Below, one piece after another: positions 1-6,795 of a stretch of 18,093 bases of DNA. The translations under genes were made by a program, and so were the position numbers. The notes beneath the pieces were generated by a model. That model did not search any database, was not told where the DNA came from, and worked only from the letters and a program-made list of their open reading frames with translations. The stretch's first letter is position 1, and every line of letters begins with the position of its first letter. Source of the stretch: Candidatus Parvarchaeota archaeon (GTDB taxonomy: Archaea > Nanobdellota > Nanobdellia > Parvarchaeales > Parvarchaeaceae); contig JAMDDW010000006.1 in NCBI GenBank assembly GCA_023488405.1, positions 1 through 18,093 on the forward strand, in the 5' to 3' direction.

Positions 1-1
1 G

Positions 2-505
2 AAAGCAAAATTTGATGGAAATGTAGTTGTTTCAACAGAGTTAGTGGACGAGAAAAAAGCACAAAGTTGTGGTGTTATAAAAACAAGAAAACTAGAAGAT
101 ATCCTTGAGATATATGAAGCAAAAGAAAAACCATCAAAAGAATGCCTTATTGATAAATTCGGAGAAAAAGAAAGATATGATGCTATGGGAGGGGGTTTAT
201 ACATATTAAACTCAAGAAGCACGGGATATATGAAAAACGTTTTAGATGGCACAAATCAAGAAAAACACATTACAGATGCAATAAATGACCAGATAATAAA
301 AGAAGGTAAAACTGCCCACGGAATAGAGATAGACAAGACTAAATATGAATCCTTAGACTTTGGAAGAATTAACAATTGGCTTGAAATAAATCTAAGGCCT
401 GAAAACATAAGTGCATTTACACTTGGAATCAAAAACTATGATACAAATTTAAGAGATATAGTAAATCAAGAAATACTTAAATTTAAAGGGTCCAAACGGG
501 TATAG
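2..505 (+). CDS. Sugar-1-phosphate nucleotidyltransferase (UTP-glucose-1-P uridylyltransferase-like), C-terminal part
   Basis: The 5' end lies outside the window: the frame is open from base 2, so the in-frame GTG at 44 is probably not the start. About 167 residues are visible. The order fits the second half of GalU/RfbA-type enzymes: a 'CGVIKTRKLEDI' strand, then 'EKPSKE' resembling the conserved EKP loop, then 'GGGLYILNS' resembling the GRYVL segment, then 'ITDAINDQI' resembling LTDAI, and 'KYESLDFGRINNWLE' resembling the RYDIGSxxGYLEA segment. Members of the family join a sugar 1-phosphate to UTP or dTTP, releasing pyrophosphate, in the cytoplasm. The gene ends 7 bp from the end of galT on the other strand, which fits a role in UDP-hexose supply. 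The nucleotide and sugar specificity cannot be read, because the N-terminal signature is missing. Confidence 0.6.
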   Translation, partial: KAKFDGNVVVSTELVDEKKAQSCGVIKTRKLEDILEIYEAKEKPSKECLIDKFGEKERYDAMGGGLYILNSRSTGYMKNVLDGTNQEKHITDAINDQIIKEGKTAHGIEIDKTKYESLDFGRINNWLEINLRPENISAFTLGIKNYDTNLRDIVNQEILKFKGSKRV

Positions 506-512
506 ATATTAT

Positions 513-1496
513 TTATTCTAAACTACTTTTCTCTAAAAAAGTTTTTACATAACTCTCCGGAAATATCTGATTAGTATTAAAACCAGCGAACTCTATAGAA
601 GCAAATGTTATTACCCTTGGATATATCTCAACATGAAAATGAAACATGTCATCTGATTTAAGTTCATGAAACAGCAGATTATATGAAAGCTTGCCAAAGA
701 TTGAATCATTAATTTTTATAATTTTAGAAAGAATTCCAATAAAATCTGATTTTTCCTCTTTAGATAAAAGCCCTACATAACTGATATGCCTTTTCGGCAT
801 AATAACAGATTCTGCACTTATCCTTGAACCAAAAGGTGCAAAAGCTATAAATGTCTCGTTTTCAGCTAGAATTCTTTCTTTTTCTTGTTTAACGGCATAC
901 TCATACAGACATTCTTTTTCTTTATCAAAGAATTCCTTTATCTTTGCTTGTTCTTCTTTTATAGTTCTTGAAATCTCATCAAAGGCCATCATCTGAGTAT
1001 GAGCGTGTGATAAGCTGGCTCCGCTTCTTGGTCCTTCATTCTTAAATGTATAAACGTATTTTATTCTTTCTCTAGAATACAACGCATTTTCTCTTTCTAT
1101 TATTGCATCAAGCCAGCGCAGATAATCCTCTTTTTCTAATTGAGAAAATCTTACGTTATGCAATGGCGTTTCAAATATAACCTCACAGTAACCAAAAGCA
1201 GGTTCCTCCTTTAAAAATTTATCTTTAGGTAAAAAATCAAATTGAGGAGCAAGTAATGGGAACTTGTTCTCTATCACCTTCAATTTCCAAGAATGCTCAT
1301 CTCCTCCAACAAGTTTTATTGTCTTGTTTAAACTTTCCTTTCCATATTCAAATGGACACTTCGAAACATCAGATTCCCACTTGTCAGACAACTCAGAAAA
1401 ATCGGTAGGTTTGTTATTTCTTACATTAGAGAAGATAATTTTTACTCCAGTTCTATAATCTATCCTTATCTCTTCCTCTTTAAAGGTATCTGACAT
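513..1496 (-). CDS. galT: Galactose-1-phosphate uridylyltransferase (GalT, HIT superfamily)
   Basis: GalT swaps UMP between UDP-glucose and galactose 1-phosphate (Leloir pathway) through a uridylylated histidine. At 327 aa it has the normal length, with two HIT-like halves. The active-site motif HAHTQ is at 164-168; in most relatives it is HPHxQ, so Pro is replaced by Ala, and His166 is the expected nucleophile. The second half carries 'FHFHVEIYPR' at 285-294, the usual HxHxE metal-site motif. The first zinc-site motif, normally CPFC, reads CPFE at 47-50, so one cysteine ligand is Glu; His113 and His164 match the other two ligands. The ATG has a TATA-like element 21 nt upstream and fits a leaderless mRNA. 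A related ADP-glucose:phosphate adenylyltransferase cannot be fully excluded, but the overall pattern favours GalT. Confidence 0.85.
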   Translation of the reverse strand: MSDTFKEEEIRIDYRTGVKIIFSNVRNNKPTDFSELSDKWESDVSKCPFEYGKESLNKTIKLVGGDEHSWKLKVIENKFPLLAPQFDFLPKDKFLKEEPAFGYCEVIFETPLHNVRFSQLEKEDYLRWLDAIIERENALYSRERIKYVYTFKNEGPRSGASLSHAHTQMMAFDEISRTIKEEQAKIKEFFDKEKECLYEYAVKQEKERILAENETFIAFAPFGSRISAESVIMPKRHISYVGLLSKEEKSDFIGILSKIIKINDSIFGKLSYNLLFHELKSDDMFHFHVEIYPRVITFASIEFAGFNTNQIFPESYVKTFLEKSSLE

Positions 1497-1511
1497 AGAA
1501 TAGATATTTAT

Positions 1512-1524
1512 TTTATATTATAAA
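1512..1524 (-). promoter_or_regulatory. Box A/TATA element of galT
   Basis: On the minus strand this reads TTTATAATATAAA, centred about 22 nt before the galT ATG at 1496. That is the spacing expected for a leaderless archaeal transcript, and no purine-rich ribosome site precedes the ATG. Any A/T-rich gap can mimic a TATA box, so the call rests mainly on spacing. Confidence 0.45.
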
Positions 1525-1527
1525 AAT

Positions 1528-2556
1528 TTAAATTATAGAAGTTTTCCCGACTACTCTTAAAAATCTTATAGGCAGATCCTTATTTATTAGCACCATTTTA
1601 TCATTTTCGTCAAAGCAGAAATTCTTATCTGCAACAAAATGTGCTGTTACTTTATTATTTTCACTTTTTACATTACTTAAAGTAACAACTAAATTCTGCC
1701 AGTTCAATATTAAGTTTAGTTTTATGTCATCCTTAATTTCCTGCTTATATAATGGGCTTACATCAACAGTTAATTCGCCTTCATTTATATCCTTAAAACT
1801 ACCACTTTTTCTTATCTCAACTCCTTTTGGTAAATCCCAAGGCCAAACACCTTTTATTGCAACGCCTACCCTATCTCCAGCCTCTGCAGACTGTACATCT
1901 TCCTGATTGATTTGAATTGAGTTTATCGAAATTTCCTTTGTAAAAGGAGTAGGCGCAATTACTCCTTCAGAATGTATACCTATCTTTCCAGTAGGCATTG
2001 TTCCTACTGCAATTGACATGCCTTTTGATTCAAAAGCATGGTCTATTAATATTTTAAACGGTTTTTGTATATTTTCTGATTCATAAGAAAAACCTGAAAC
2101 TTTCGCACGTATATCCGCCATACTCTGATCATTGTTTATGTCAACAACCATTACCTCGAAATTTTCCATCGAAGTACCTTTTATTATCGCAGACAATTGA
2201 TTTTGTAACTTTTCTATATCTGCTGTAGTTGATATGTCCGCCTTTGTTATACATATTAAGCCCTGTTTTATACCAATTGAGCTGGCCATTATTATCTGTT
2301 CACCGACTTGAGGATTAATACCATTCTCTGGGGAAACACAAAATATTATGGCATCTGAAAGAGTAAGAACTGAAGCTAAAGTTGTTGGATTGTCCATATC
2401 TCCAGGTGTATCTATCAAAGTAACATTTTTTCCACCGTATTTGAAGAAAAAGAAAGAAACATCTTCTTCTGCACCTTTTCTTTGCTGCAGCTTGTTTACA
2501 AGAGTCGACTTTCCAGATCTATATGGTCCTATAACGCTTACTGTTAACGAATTCAT
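1528..2556 (-). CDS. EF-Tu/SelB-like translational GTPase, archaeal EF1A-domain-2 type
   Basis: The G domain spans about residues 1-155: P-loop GPYRSGKS at 10-17, DTPG (G3) at 49-52 and TKAD in the G4 (NKxD) position at 104-107. An EF-Tu-type beta-barrel (domain 2) follows at about 165-250, with 'KGMSIAVGTMPTGKIG' and 'EAGDRVGVAIKGV', typical of EF1A, SelB and eIF2-gamma relatives. A third barrel runs to residue 342. The switch I segment between P-loop and DTPG is very short (about 30 residues) and lacks the usual effector Thr. At 342 aa it is shorter than EF1A (about 430) or true SelB. This pattern matches SelB-like GTPases found in many archaea that do not use selenocysteine; their substrate is not known to me. 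It has its own TATA box and lies upstream of galT with a 31-bp gap. Confidence 0.75.
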   Translation of the reverse strand: MNSLTVSVIGPYRSGKSTLVNKLQQRKGAEEDVSFFFFKYGGKNVTLIDTPGDMDNPTTLASVLTLSDAIIFCVSPENGINPQVGEQIIMASSIGIKQGLICITKADISTTADIEKLQNQLSAIIKGTSMENFEVMVVDINNDQSMADIRAKVSGFSYESENIQKPFKILIDHAFESKGMSIAVGTMPTGKIGIHSEGVIAPTPFTKEISINSIQINQEDVQSAEAGDRVGVAIKGVWPWDLPKGVEIRKSGSFKDINEGELTVDVSPLYKQEIKDDIKLNLILNWQNLVVTLSNVKSENNKVTAHFVADKNFCFDENDKMVLINKDLPIRFLRVVGKTSII

Positions 2557-2578
2557 ATCCTTTTTATAAAGAGGAGTA

Positions 2579-2592
2579 AATTTAAATAAGTT
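2579..2592 (-). promoter_or_regulatory. Box A/TATA element of the SelB-like GTPase gene
   Basis: The minus strand reads CTTATTTAAATTTA, centred about 29 nt before the ATG at 2556. A stretch resembling CTCCTCTTTATAAA lies between it and the start, with no purine-rich ribosome site, so a leaderless or short-leader mRNA is likely. The element also separates this gene from the RNase Z gene, whose stop is at 2619. Confidence 0.4.
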
Positions 2593-2618
2593 TCTATTAT
2601 ATTTATGCGAAACAGAGA

Positions 2619-3533
2619 TTACAATGAAAATTTATCAAAGTCATCTGGAAAAGAGTATTTGAAGGTGCACTTCATTTTAGAGTAAAGAGCTGCAGCACTT
2701 TTAACCAGCGAGTCATCATTTTCATACCTCTGACTTGTATGAACAAAGAAAACTTCCTTTGCGCCTGAACTCTTTGCAAGCGATATTGCCTCTTTTATAT
2801 TGAGATGAAAAAATTCATATGATTTCTGGAATTCTTCCCCAAAGGTACTTTCTATTATCAATGTGTCTACACTCTTTATAAAAGGTATTACGTTACGATT
2901 GTATCTTAAATCTGTAACATACGCAAGAGACTTTCCTTTCTTTAAGTAAGTAAAATCTTTATATTTTAGTTTTATGCCATTATAAATGACATCCTTTCCT
3001 TCCTTAAGTTTACTTAAAAATTTACCTGATTTTATTCCATTTTCAGCTAGTTTTTCAACTGAAATATTACGTACATCTTTCTCTTTTATTTTATAAGCAA
3101 GACATTTAACCGAATGTTCTATGTTTATTGCTGAAACGGTGTATTTATCTCTTTCAAATATTTTCTTTTCTTTTGGTGCATTTATTGACTTTGATTTTAT
3201 ATCCAACTGATTATAGAACCTATATGTCATCAATATATTTTTTATGCCCTGCTCAGTGCCACTTGGTCCAAATATATTTAGTCTTTTATTGCTTTTCATC
3301 ATGTTAAGGCTCTGTATTATTCCTCCCAAGCCAAGGGAGTGATCCCCATGCCAATGTGTTATAAAGATACTGTCTATAGAAGGACTTAATCCTGCTTTCC
3401 GTATCTGTCTCTGCGTTCCTTCTCCACAGTCAAACAGCATTCTTTCCCCGTTTATCATTATATAAACTGCAGGATGATTCCTTTTCACTGTAGGAAACGC
3501 TGAACTTGTGCCAATAAATGTGCCTTCAATCAT
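2619..3533 (-). CDS. rnz: Ribonuclease Z (tRNA 3'-end endonuclease)
   Basis: RNase Z cuts pre-tRNA just after the discriminator base so that CCA can be added. The 304-aa length is typical of the short form. The N-terminus 'IGTSSAFPT..RN' matches the family start. The metallo-beta-lactamase motif THWHGDH is at 59-65 (His60, His62, Asp64, His65). Further metal or catalytic positions are His140, Asp208 in 'AYVTDLR', His243, and His265 in 'VHTSQRY', which matches the family's HfSxRY motif. The ATG lies inside the end of the tatD gene (8-bp overlap, different frame), so the two are probably cotranscribed and translationally coupled. The tRNA-Thr gene in this window has no encoded CCA and is an obvious substrate. 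Confidence 0.93.
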   Translation of the reverse strand: MIEGTFIGTSSAFPTVKRNHPAVYIMINGERMLFDCGEGTQRQIRKAGLSPSIDSIFITHWHGDHSLGLGGIIQSLNMMKSNKRLNIFGPSGTEQGIKNILMTYRFYNQLDIKSKSINAPKEKKIFERDKYTVSAINIEHSVKCLAYKIKEKDVRNISVEKLAENGIKSGKFLSKLKEGKDVIYNGIKLKYKDFTYLKKGKSLAYVTDLRYNRNVIPFIKSVDTLIIESTFGEEFQKSYEFFHLNIKEAISLAKSSGAKEVFFVHTSQRYENDDSLVKSAAALYSKMKCTFKYSFPDDFDKFSL

Positions 3534-4275
3534 AAAACAACCTGCGAAAGTTTTTGTAAACTATGGATTTTATTTGCTCTGCCTCCATCTTTTTTATACT
3601 AGATATGTAATTTAATAGTTTAGGTATATTCAAAGGAGTATTTATATTACTATCAGGGCTTAATGCCGGTGAATCTGTTTCAGTAAACAGTTTATCTACA
3701 TTAACATTCTTTATTATATTTTCCTTCTTGAATTTCATAAAACCTGTTGAAATACTTATGTTTATTCCAAGTTCCTGCGCCCTGTTAAGGTTTCTGAGAT
3801 TACCCTCAAAATTATGGAGTATTACCTTTATATTAAAGCTTGAAACTACATCAAAAACATCCTCTATGGCTTTTCTACTGTGAATTATACAAACTTTATT
3901 GTTTTTCTCTGCTTGTTCTAATATTCTATAGAGGAATTCCTTTTCCTGCTCTATCTGATATATATCCTTGCTTTTATAATCTAAGCCTATTTCTGAGACA
4001 GCAAAAAATTGACCTATGTTCCTTGAAAAGAAATCAAACTCCTCTTGTATAATTTTATATGATTTATAGGCTATTTCATTGGGATGCAGACCTATACATG
4101 GAAGTAAAAAAGGATACATTTTACTGTCTTTAAGGATTCTTTCGCTATCATCTTTATTTTCTCCAGAATTCAATATCAAATAAGAATTAGAAATGCTTTC
4201 TAGGAAATTATTCCTTATCTTTTCCAATGACCTGTCACTTATATGAGCATGCACATCTATGAATTTATCTTCCAT
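3526..4275 (-). CDS. tatD: TatD-family metal-dependent hydrolase/DNase
   Basis: This is a cytoplasmic amidohydrolase-fold enzyme; characterised TatD proteins are Mg-dependent 3'-5' exonucleases or AP endonucleases. The metal ligands are all visible: 'DVHAH' (His9, His11), 'SEIGLDY' (Glu95), 'IHSR' (His132), 'LHNFEG' (His154) and 'TETDSP' (Asp201). 'IGLHP' at 61-65 is also a family hallmark. The length, 249 aa, is normal. It overlaps the start of the RNase Z gene by 8 bp, suggesting a two-gene unit for nucleic-acid trimming. Upstream, 57 bp separate it from the 209-aa gene; a weak AATTAATTA stretch there could be its promoter, or it could be read through from that gene. Confidence 0.9.
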   Translation of the reverse strand: MEDKFIDVHAHISDRSLEKIRNNFLESISNSYLILNSGENKDDSERILKDSKMYPFLLPCIGLHPNEIAYKSYKIIQEEFDFFSRNIGQFFAVSEIGLDYKSKDIYQIEQEKEFLYRILEQAEKNNKVCIIHSRKAIEDVFDVVSSFNIKVILHNFEGNLRNLNRAQELGINISISTGFMKFKKENIIKNVNVDKLFTETDSPALSPDSNINTPLNIPKLLNYISSIKKMEAEQIKSIVYKNFRRLFYD

Positions 4276-4332
4276 ACAAAAGTTATGAAGCTATGTAATT
4301 AATTCTTTAGCCTACTGGAATAAAAGCAAATG

Positions 4333-4962
4333 TTACTGTTTAGTTTCCCGTATTTCCTTCAATGCCTTTTCGTCCTTTGAATAGAAATAAGGTGCAAGAT
4401 CCAAATCTGATGGAGTTTTTTCCGCTTTTGACATGTAAACTTCGTGTAGGTTTTTATTGACTTCTTTGCAATAGTCATCCCAATTTACACCTAAGGATTC
4501 TATGTACTCTCTCTCGATTTTAGTTGCAATTTCATGCGCATACGCATATTCATACGCATCGTCTATTAGCCATTTCTCAGTAACTTCATGATGCCTGTCA
4601 ATGCTTTCTACAGTATCAATAATTTTCCCATCAACAGTTATATTCTTTGGGAAATGCTCATCTAGGTATACTTTTTTGCCATCTACTGAATACCCCCCAG
4701 TGTACTTTATATCATACCTTGTGTCTATCTTTATTTCGCTTGCTCTTCTTATTTCCTTTATGTGACCTACATTTTTCTCATTAAAAAAAATATCATTATT
4801 TTCTACGTTTACTTTATCTCCTACTTTAAAGTCAACATCGCTTTCAAATTTTATGTATGTAGGTTCTTTGTAATTTATTGCAACTATTAAAAATTTATTT
4901 GCTGTAATATCCGATCCTGATTTAAGGTGCTCTATAATCTCATATTCTTCCATTATTAACAT
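4333..4962 (-). CDS. Uncharacterised protein with conserved His/Glu motifs (HHEVTE and AHEIATKIE)
   Basis: I cannot name this 209-aa soluble protein. Residues about 20-75 are beta-rich ('FKVGDKVNVENNDIFF'), resembling a small barrel. Residues 84-105 are 'YDIKYTGGYSVDGKKVYLDEHFP'-like (DEHFP at 101-105). Next come HHEVTE (124-129) and AHEIATKIE (142-150) within two helices, then 'PSDLDLAPY' at 184-192. From memory, the second half resembles a family of small hypothetical proteins in bacteria and phages with the same order (a DEHxP-like strand, an HE..E helix, an AH.IA..E helix and a DLDLTPY tail). The His/Glu pattern could bind metal; that is inference. It has no signal peptide or membrane helix. 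It starts the leftward cluster, with a TATA element about 25 nt upstream. M4 is an alternative start. Confidence 0.6.
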   Translation of the reverse strand: MLIMEEYEIIEHLKSGSDITANKFLIVAINYKEPTYIKFESDVDFKVGDKVNVENNDIFFNEKNVGHIKEIRRASEIKIDTRYDIKYTGGYSVDGKKVYLDEHFPKNITVDGKIIDTVESIDRHHEVTEKWLIDDAYEYAYAHEIATKIEREYIESLGVNWDDYCKEVNKNLHEVYMSKAEKTPSDLDLAPYFYSKDEKALKEIRETKQ

Positions 4963-4963
4963 A

Positions 4964-4978
4964 GTTTAAACGTTAAAC
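4964..4978. promoter_or_regulatory. Short inverted repeat between TATA box and start (possible operator)
   Basis: GTTTAA-ACG-TTAAAC is a perfect 6-bp inverted repeat with a 3-nt spacer. It lies directly between the start codon of the leftward 209-aa gene and its TATA element, where a bound repressor would block transcription start. It is short and A/T-rich, so chance is quite possible. Confidence 0.3.
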
Positions 4979-4980
4979 AT

Positions 4981-4992
4981 AAAATATATAAG
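4981..4992. promoter_or_regulatory. Bidirectional TATA element (209-aa gene and tRNA-Thr)
   Basis: AAAATATATAAG is centred 25 nt before the leftward ATG at 4962, as expected for a leaderless mRNA. Read rightward it lies about 43 nt before the tRNA-Thr 5' end, which would give a leader of some 17 nt for RNase P to remove. A second A/T stretch at about 4997-5005 is an alternative for the tRNA. Confidence 0.45.
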
Positions 4993-5029
4993 TTTACTTT
5001 AATGTAATAGAATATCAATACCGTATTGA

Positions 5030-5101
5030 GCCTCCGTAGCTCAGCGGTAGAGCGTCTGCCTTGTAAGCAGAAGGTCGCGGGGCCAGCACCCGTCGGAGGC
5101 T
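5030..5101 (+). tRNA. trnT(ugu): tRNA-Thr (anticodon TGT)
   Basis: The cloverleaf folds fully: acceptor GCCTCCG/CGGAGGC (5030-5036/5094-5100), D-stem GCTC/GAGC with loop AGCGGTA, anticodon stem TCTGC/GCAGA, loop CTTGTAA with anticodon TGT at 5062-5064, variable loop AGGTC, and T-stem GCGGG/CCCGT. T8-A14, G15-C48, G18G19 and C56 are in place. G1-C72, C2-G71 and U73 (5101) agree with archaeal threonine identity. CCA is not encoded and there is no intron. The oddity is the T-loop, GCCAGCA (5082-5088) instead of TTCRANY: U54, U55 and A58 are all changed while C56 and purine 57 remain. The usual sites for m5U/m1Psi54, Psi55 and m1A58 are therefore missing. Confidence 0.93.
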
Positions 5102-5112
5102 TGTTGTATAAT

Positions 5113-5838
5113 ATGAAAATAAAGGGGATAATATTTGATTTTGACAATACTTTAATTAACTCTTCAAAAACAATAGACGATGCTAATAAACTAGTTTTAA
5201 ACAAGATTCAGGAGGATTTTAAAACAATTGATTTGAAAAAATTTGACAGTATACTAAAAAAAGTTCAAAAAAAGTTTGATAACCTAGACCCTCTTAAAAG
5301 ATACAAAAGACTTTTCTACGAGCTATTTGCGGAGGAAAGTGGCCTAAACATTGATACAAAAAAAATAGATACTTATTCAGAAATTTTTGAGAGCCACCTT
5401 ATTAACAGAATGGAATTTACAGAGGAGGTAGAAGAAACATTAGACAGGCTTAAAAAGATGAACTTAAAGCTAGGGATATTAACAGGAGAAGGCTTATATC
5501 CTGGCCTTAAAAAAAGAACTTTGGATAAATTTGATTACAATGAAAAGTTTGATGCAAAGGTAATTGCAAAGAACAACATACCCGAAAACAAACATGACCC
5601 AAATGCATTTAAAAAAACGGCTGCAATGCTGAAACTTAAAACATATGAAGTACTGTTCATAGGAGATACTCCTGAAGTAGATATAGACAATGCAAAAGCA
5701 GCGGGCATGAAAACTGTACTTTTTGATAGATACAACGAAGAGAAGAAGAAAACTTCTAAATATAAACCTGATTTTATAATAGAAAACTTACATGATGTTT
5801 ACAATATATTAGACGGCTTAAATCAAGGGTTAGTCTGA
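5113..5838 (+). CDS. HAD-superfamily hydrolase (phosphoglycolate phosphatase-like)
   Basis: The 241-aa protein has all four HAD motifs: I DFDNT (Asp9 nucleophile, Asp11, Thr13), II 'LTGEG' with Thr124, III Lys160 in 'KHDP' (family KPDP), and IV 'GDTPEVD' with Asp185 and Asp190. Residues about 15-100 form an alpha-helical C1-type cap. It is a cytoplasmic phosphatase; the substrate cannot be deduced (phosphoglycolate or a nucleotide/sugar phosphate is possible). The start at 5113 is where the family begins; longer in-frame readings run through the tRNA gene and are not credible. Only 11 nt separate the tRNA discriminator base from this ATG, so it is probably cotranscribed with the tRNA. Its end overlaps the convergent SPFH gene by 16 bp. 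Confidence 0.85.
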   Translation: MKIKGIIFDFDNTLINSSKTIDDANKLVLNKIQEDFKTIDLKKFDSILKKVQKKFDNLDPLKRYKRLFYELFAEESGLNIDTKKIDTYSEIFESHLINRMEFTEEVEETLDRLKKMNLKLGILTGEGLYPGLKKRTLDKFDYNEKFDAKVIAKNNIPENKHDPNAFKKTAAMLKLKTYEVLFIGDTPEVDIDNAKAAGMKTVLFDRYNEEKKKTSKYKPDFIIENLHDVYNILDGLNQGLV

Positions 5839-6755
5839 GATATTTTCTCCTTTATCTTATTTATAACGTTCTGGATATTTTCCTGCCCACCAAGAGAAGC
5901 AAGTGCGGTTGTAGAAAGTCCTGCCATCCCACCAAGCATGCTTCCAGCGTTTTGCATAAACTGCATCGGTAAAACTATCTTTGAAGAGCTTGATTCTCCT
6001 ATCTGTTTAAGAGCCTGAAGATACAGATACATGATTGAACGATCATCAAGCGATTTGCTACCTTCTCCTATTGCCTCCATAACTATCTTCTGTGCCTCTG
6101 CTTTAAACCTTTGCGCCTGAAGCAGATTTGCTGCTATTTCTGGCTGCTGCATAGCCTGTATAACTTCATTTGACGGTGAAACTGATCTCAATTGAACTGA
6201 AGGAACATCTATGCCCCATTTCCACGTCATATGTCTTATTGCATCTGCAAGTATATCATTTAATCTATCAAGACTTCCAAAAACTTGTCTCATAGTTAAA
6301 GATGCTATTGCGTTCCTTATTGCAGACTGTACTAAATTAGATAAACCCTGGCCATAATTATCTATCTGTAACGTTGCCTTTTCCGGGTCTATTATCTGAT
6401 AATATATAGTACCTTCTAACGATATTTTAAGATCATCTGCTGTAAATATATCAGAGGACGTTATGTCTACCATTTTCACTCTAACATCAACTTTCTTGTA
6501 TTCTTCCTCAAAGAAAGGCACAACTATAGCCCAACCAGGGCCAGCTATACGATTAAACTTACCAAGCCTAAATATAATCCCTCTTTCGAACTGGCTGTAT
6601 TTCTTTACAAAAGTTATAAAGAATATAACTGCAGCCACTACGATTGCTATTATAGCAAAAGCATAAAACATACTTGGTATAAATATACTTAGAAGAAAGA
6701 GAGCTAATAATGCAAATATACCTATTACAAAAAACCAAAATTCTTCTGGACTCAT
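5823..6755 (-). CDS. SPFH/Band 7 domain protein (stomatin/prohibitin-like)
   Basis: The 310-aa protein has two hydrophobic N-terminal segments (about 8-25 and 29-50), then a Band 7 domain at about 52-230. Stomatin hallmarks are 'QFERGIIFRLGKFNRIAGPGW' in shape (residues 55-75), 'KVDVRV' at 88-93, 'YYQIIDPEKA' at 118-127, and 'WGIDVPSVQLRSV' at 180-192. Such proteins form membrane-anchored oligomers that organise membrane domains or regulate proteases. The usual EA-rich coiled coil after Band 7 is short here, and the tail (255-290) is rich in Gly, Met, Ala and Ser. The NfeD-type partner that often sits beside archaeal stomatins is not in this window. It is a single gene with its own TATA box 22 nt before the ATG. 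Confidence 0.87.
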   Translation of the reverse strand: MSPEEFWFFVIGIFALLALFLLSIFIPSMFYAFAIIAIVVAAVIFFITFVKKYSQFERGIIFRLGKFNRIAGPGWAIVVPFFEEEYKKVDVRVKMVDITSSDIFTADDLKISLEGTIYYQIIDPEKATLQIDNYGQGLSNLVQSAIRNAIASLTMRQVFGSLDRLNDILADAIRHMTWKWGIDVPSVQLRSVSPSNEVIQAMQQPEIAANLLQAQRFKAEAQKIVMEAIGEGSKSLDDRSIMYLYLQALKQIGESSSSKIVLPMQFMQNAGSMLGGMAGLSTTALASLGGQENIQNVINKIKEKISQTNP

Positions 6756-6770
6756 AGTATTTATAAGAAT

Positions 6771-6783
6771 ATTTTAAATTTAT
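6771..6783 (-). promoter_or_regulatory. Box A/TATA element of the SPFH gene
   Basis: The minus strand reads AAATTTAAAATA, centred about 22 nt before the ATG at 6755, which implies a leaderless mRNA. It fills most of the 40-bp gap to the phosphoesterase stop at 6796. Confidence 0.4.
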
Positions 6784-6795
6784 AACCCTTCTTTT

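Noticed and set aside
44..46. GTG as the start of the first gene
   Set aside because: The frame stays open upstream to base 2 and the visible part is only the C-terminal half of a nucleotidyltransferase, so the gene is truncated by the window edge.
4964..5101. Integration site of a mobile element at the tRNA
   Set aside because: No integrase gene and no repeat of the tRNA 3' end were found in the window.
5026..5112. N-terminal extension of the HAD protein through the tRNA gene
   Set aside because: The sequence is a complete tRNA, and the HAD family begins just before the DxDxT motif, which fits the ATG at 5113.
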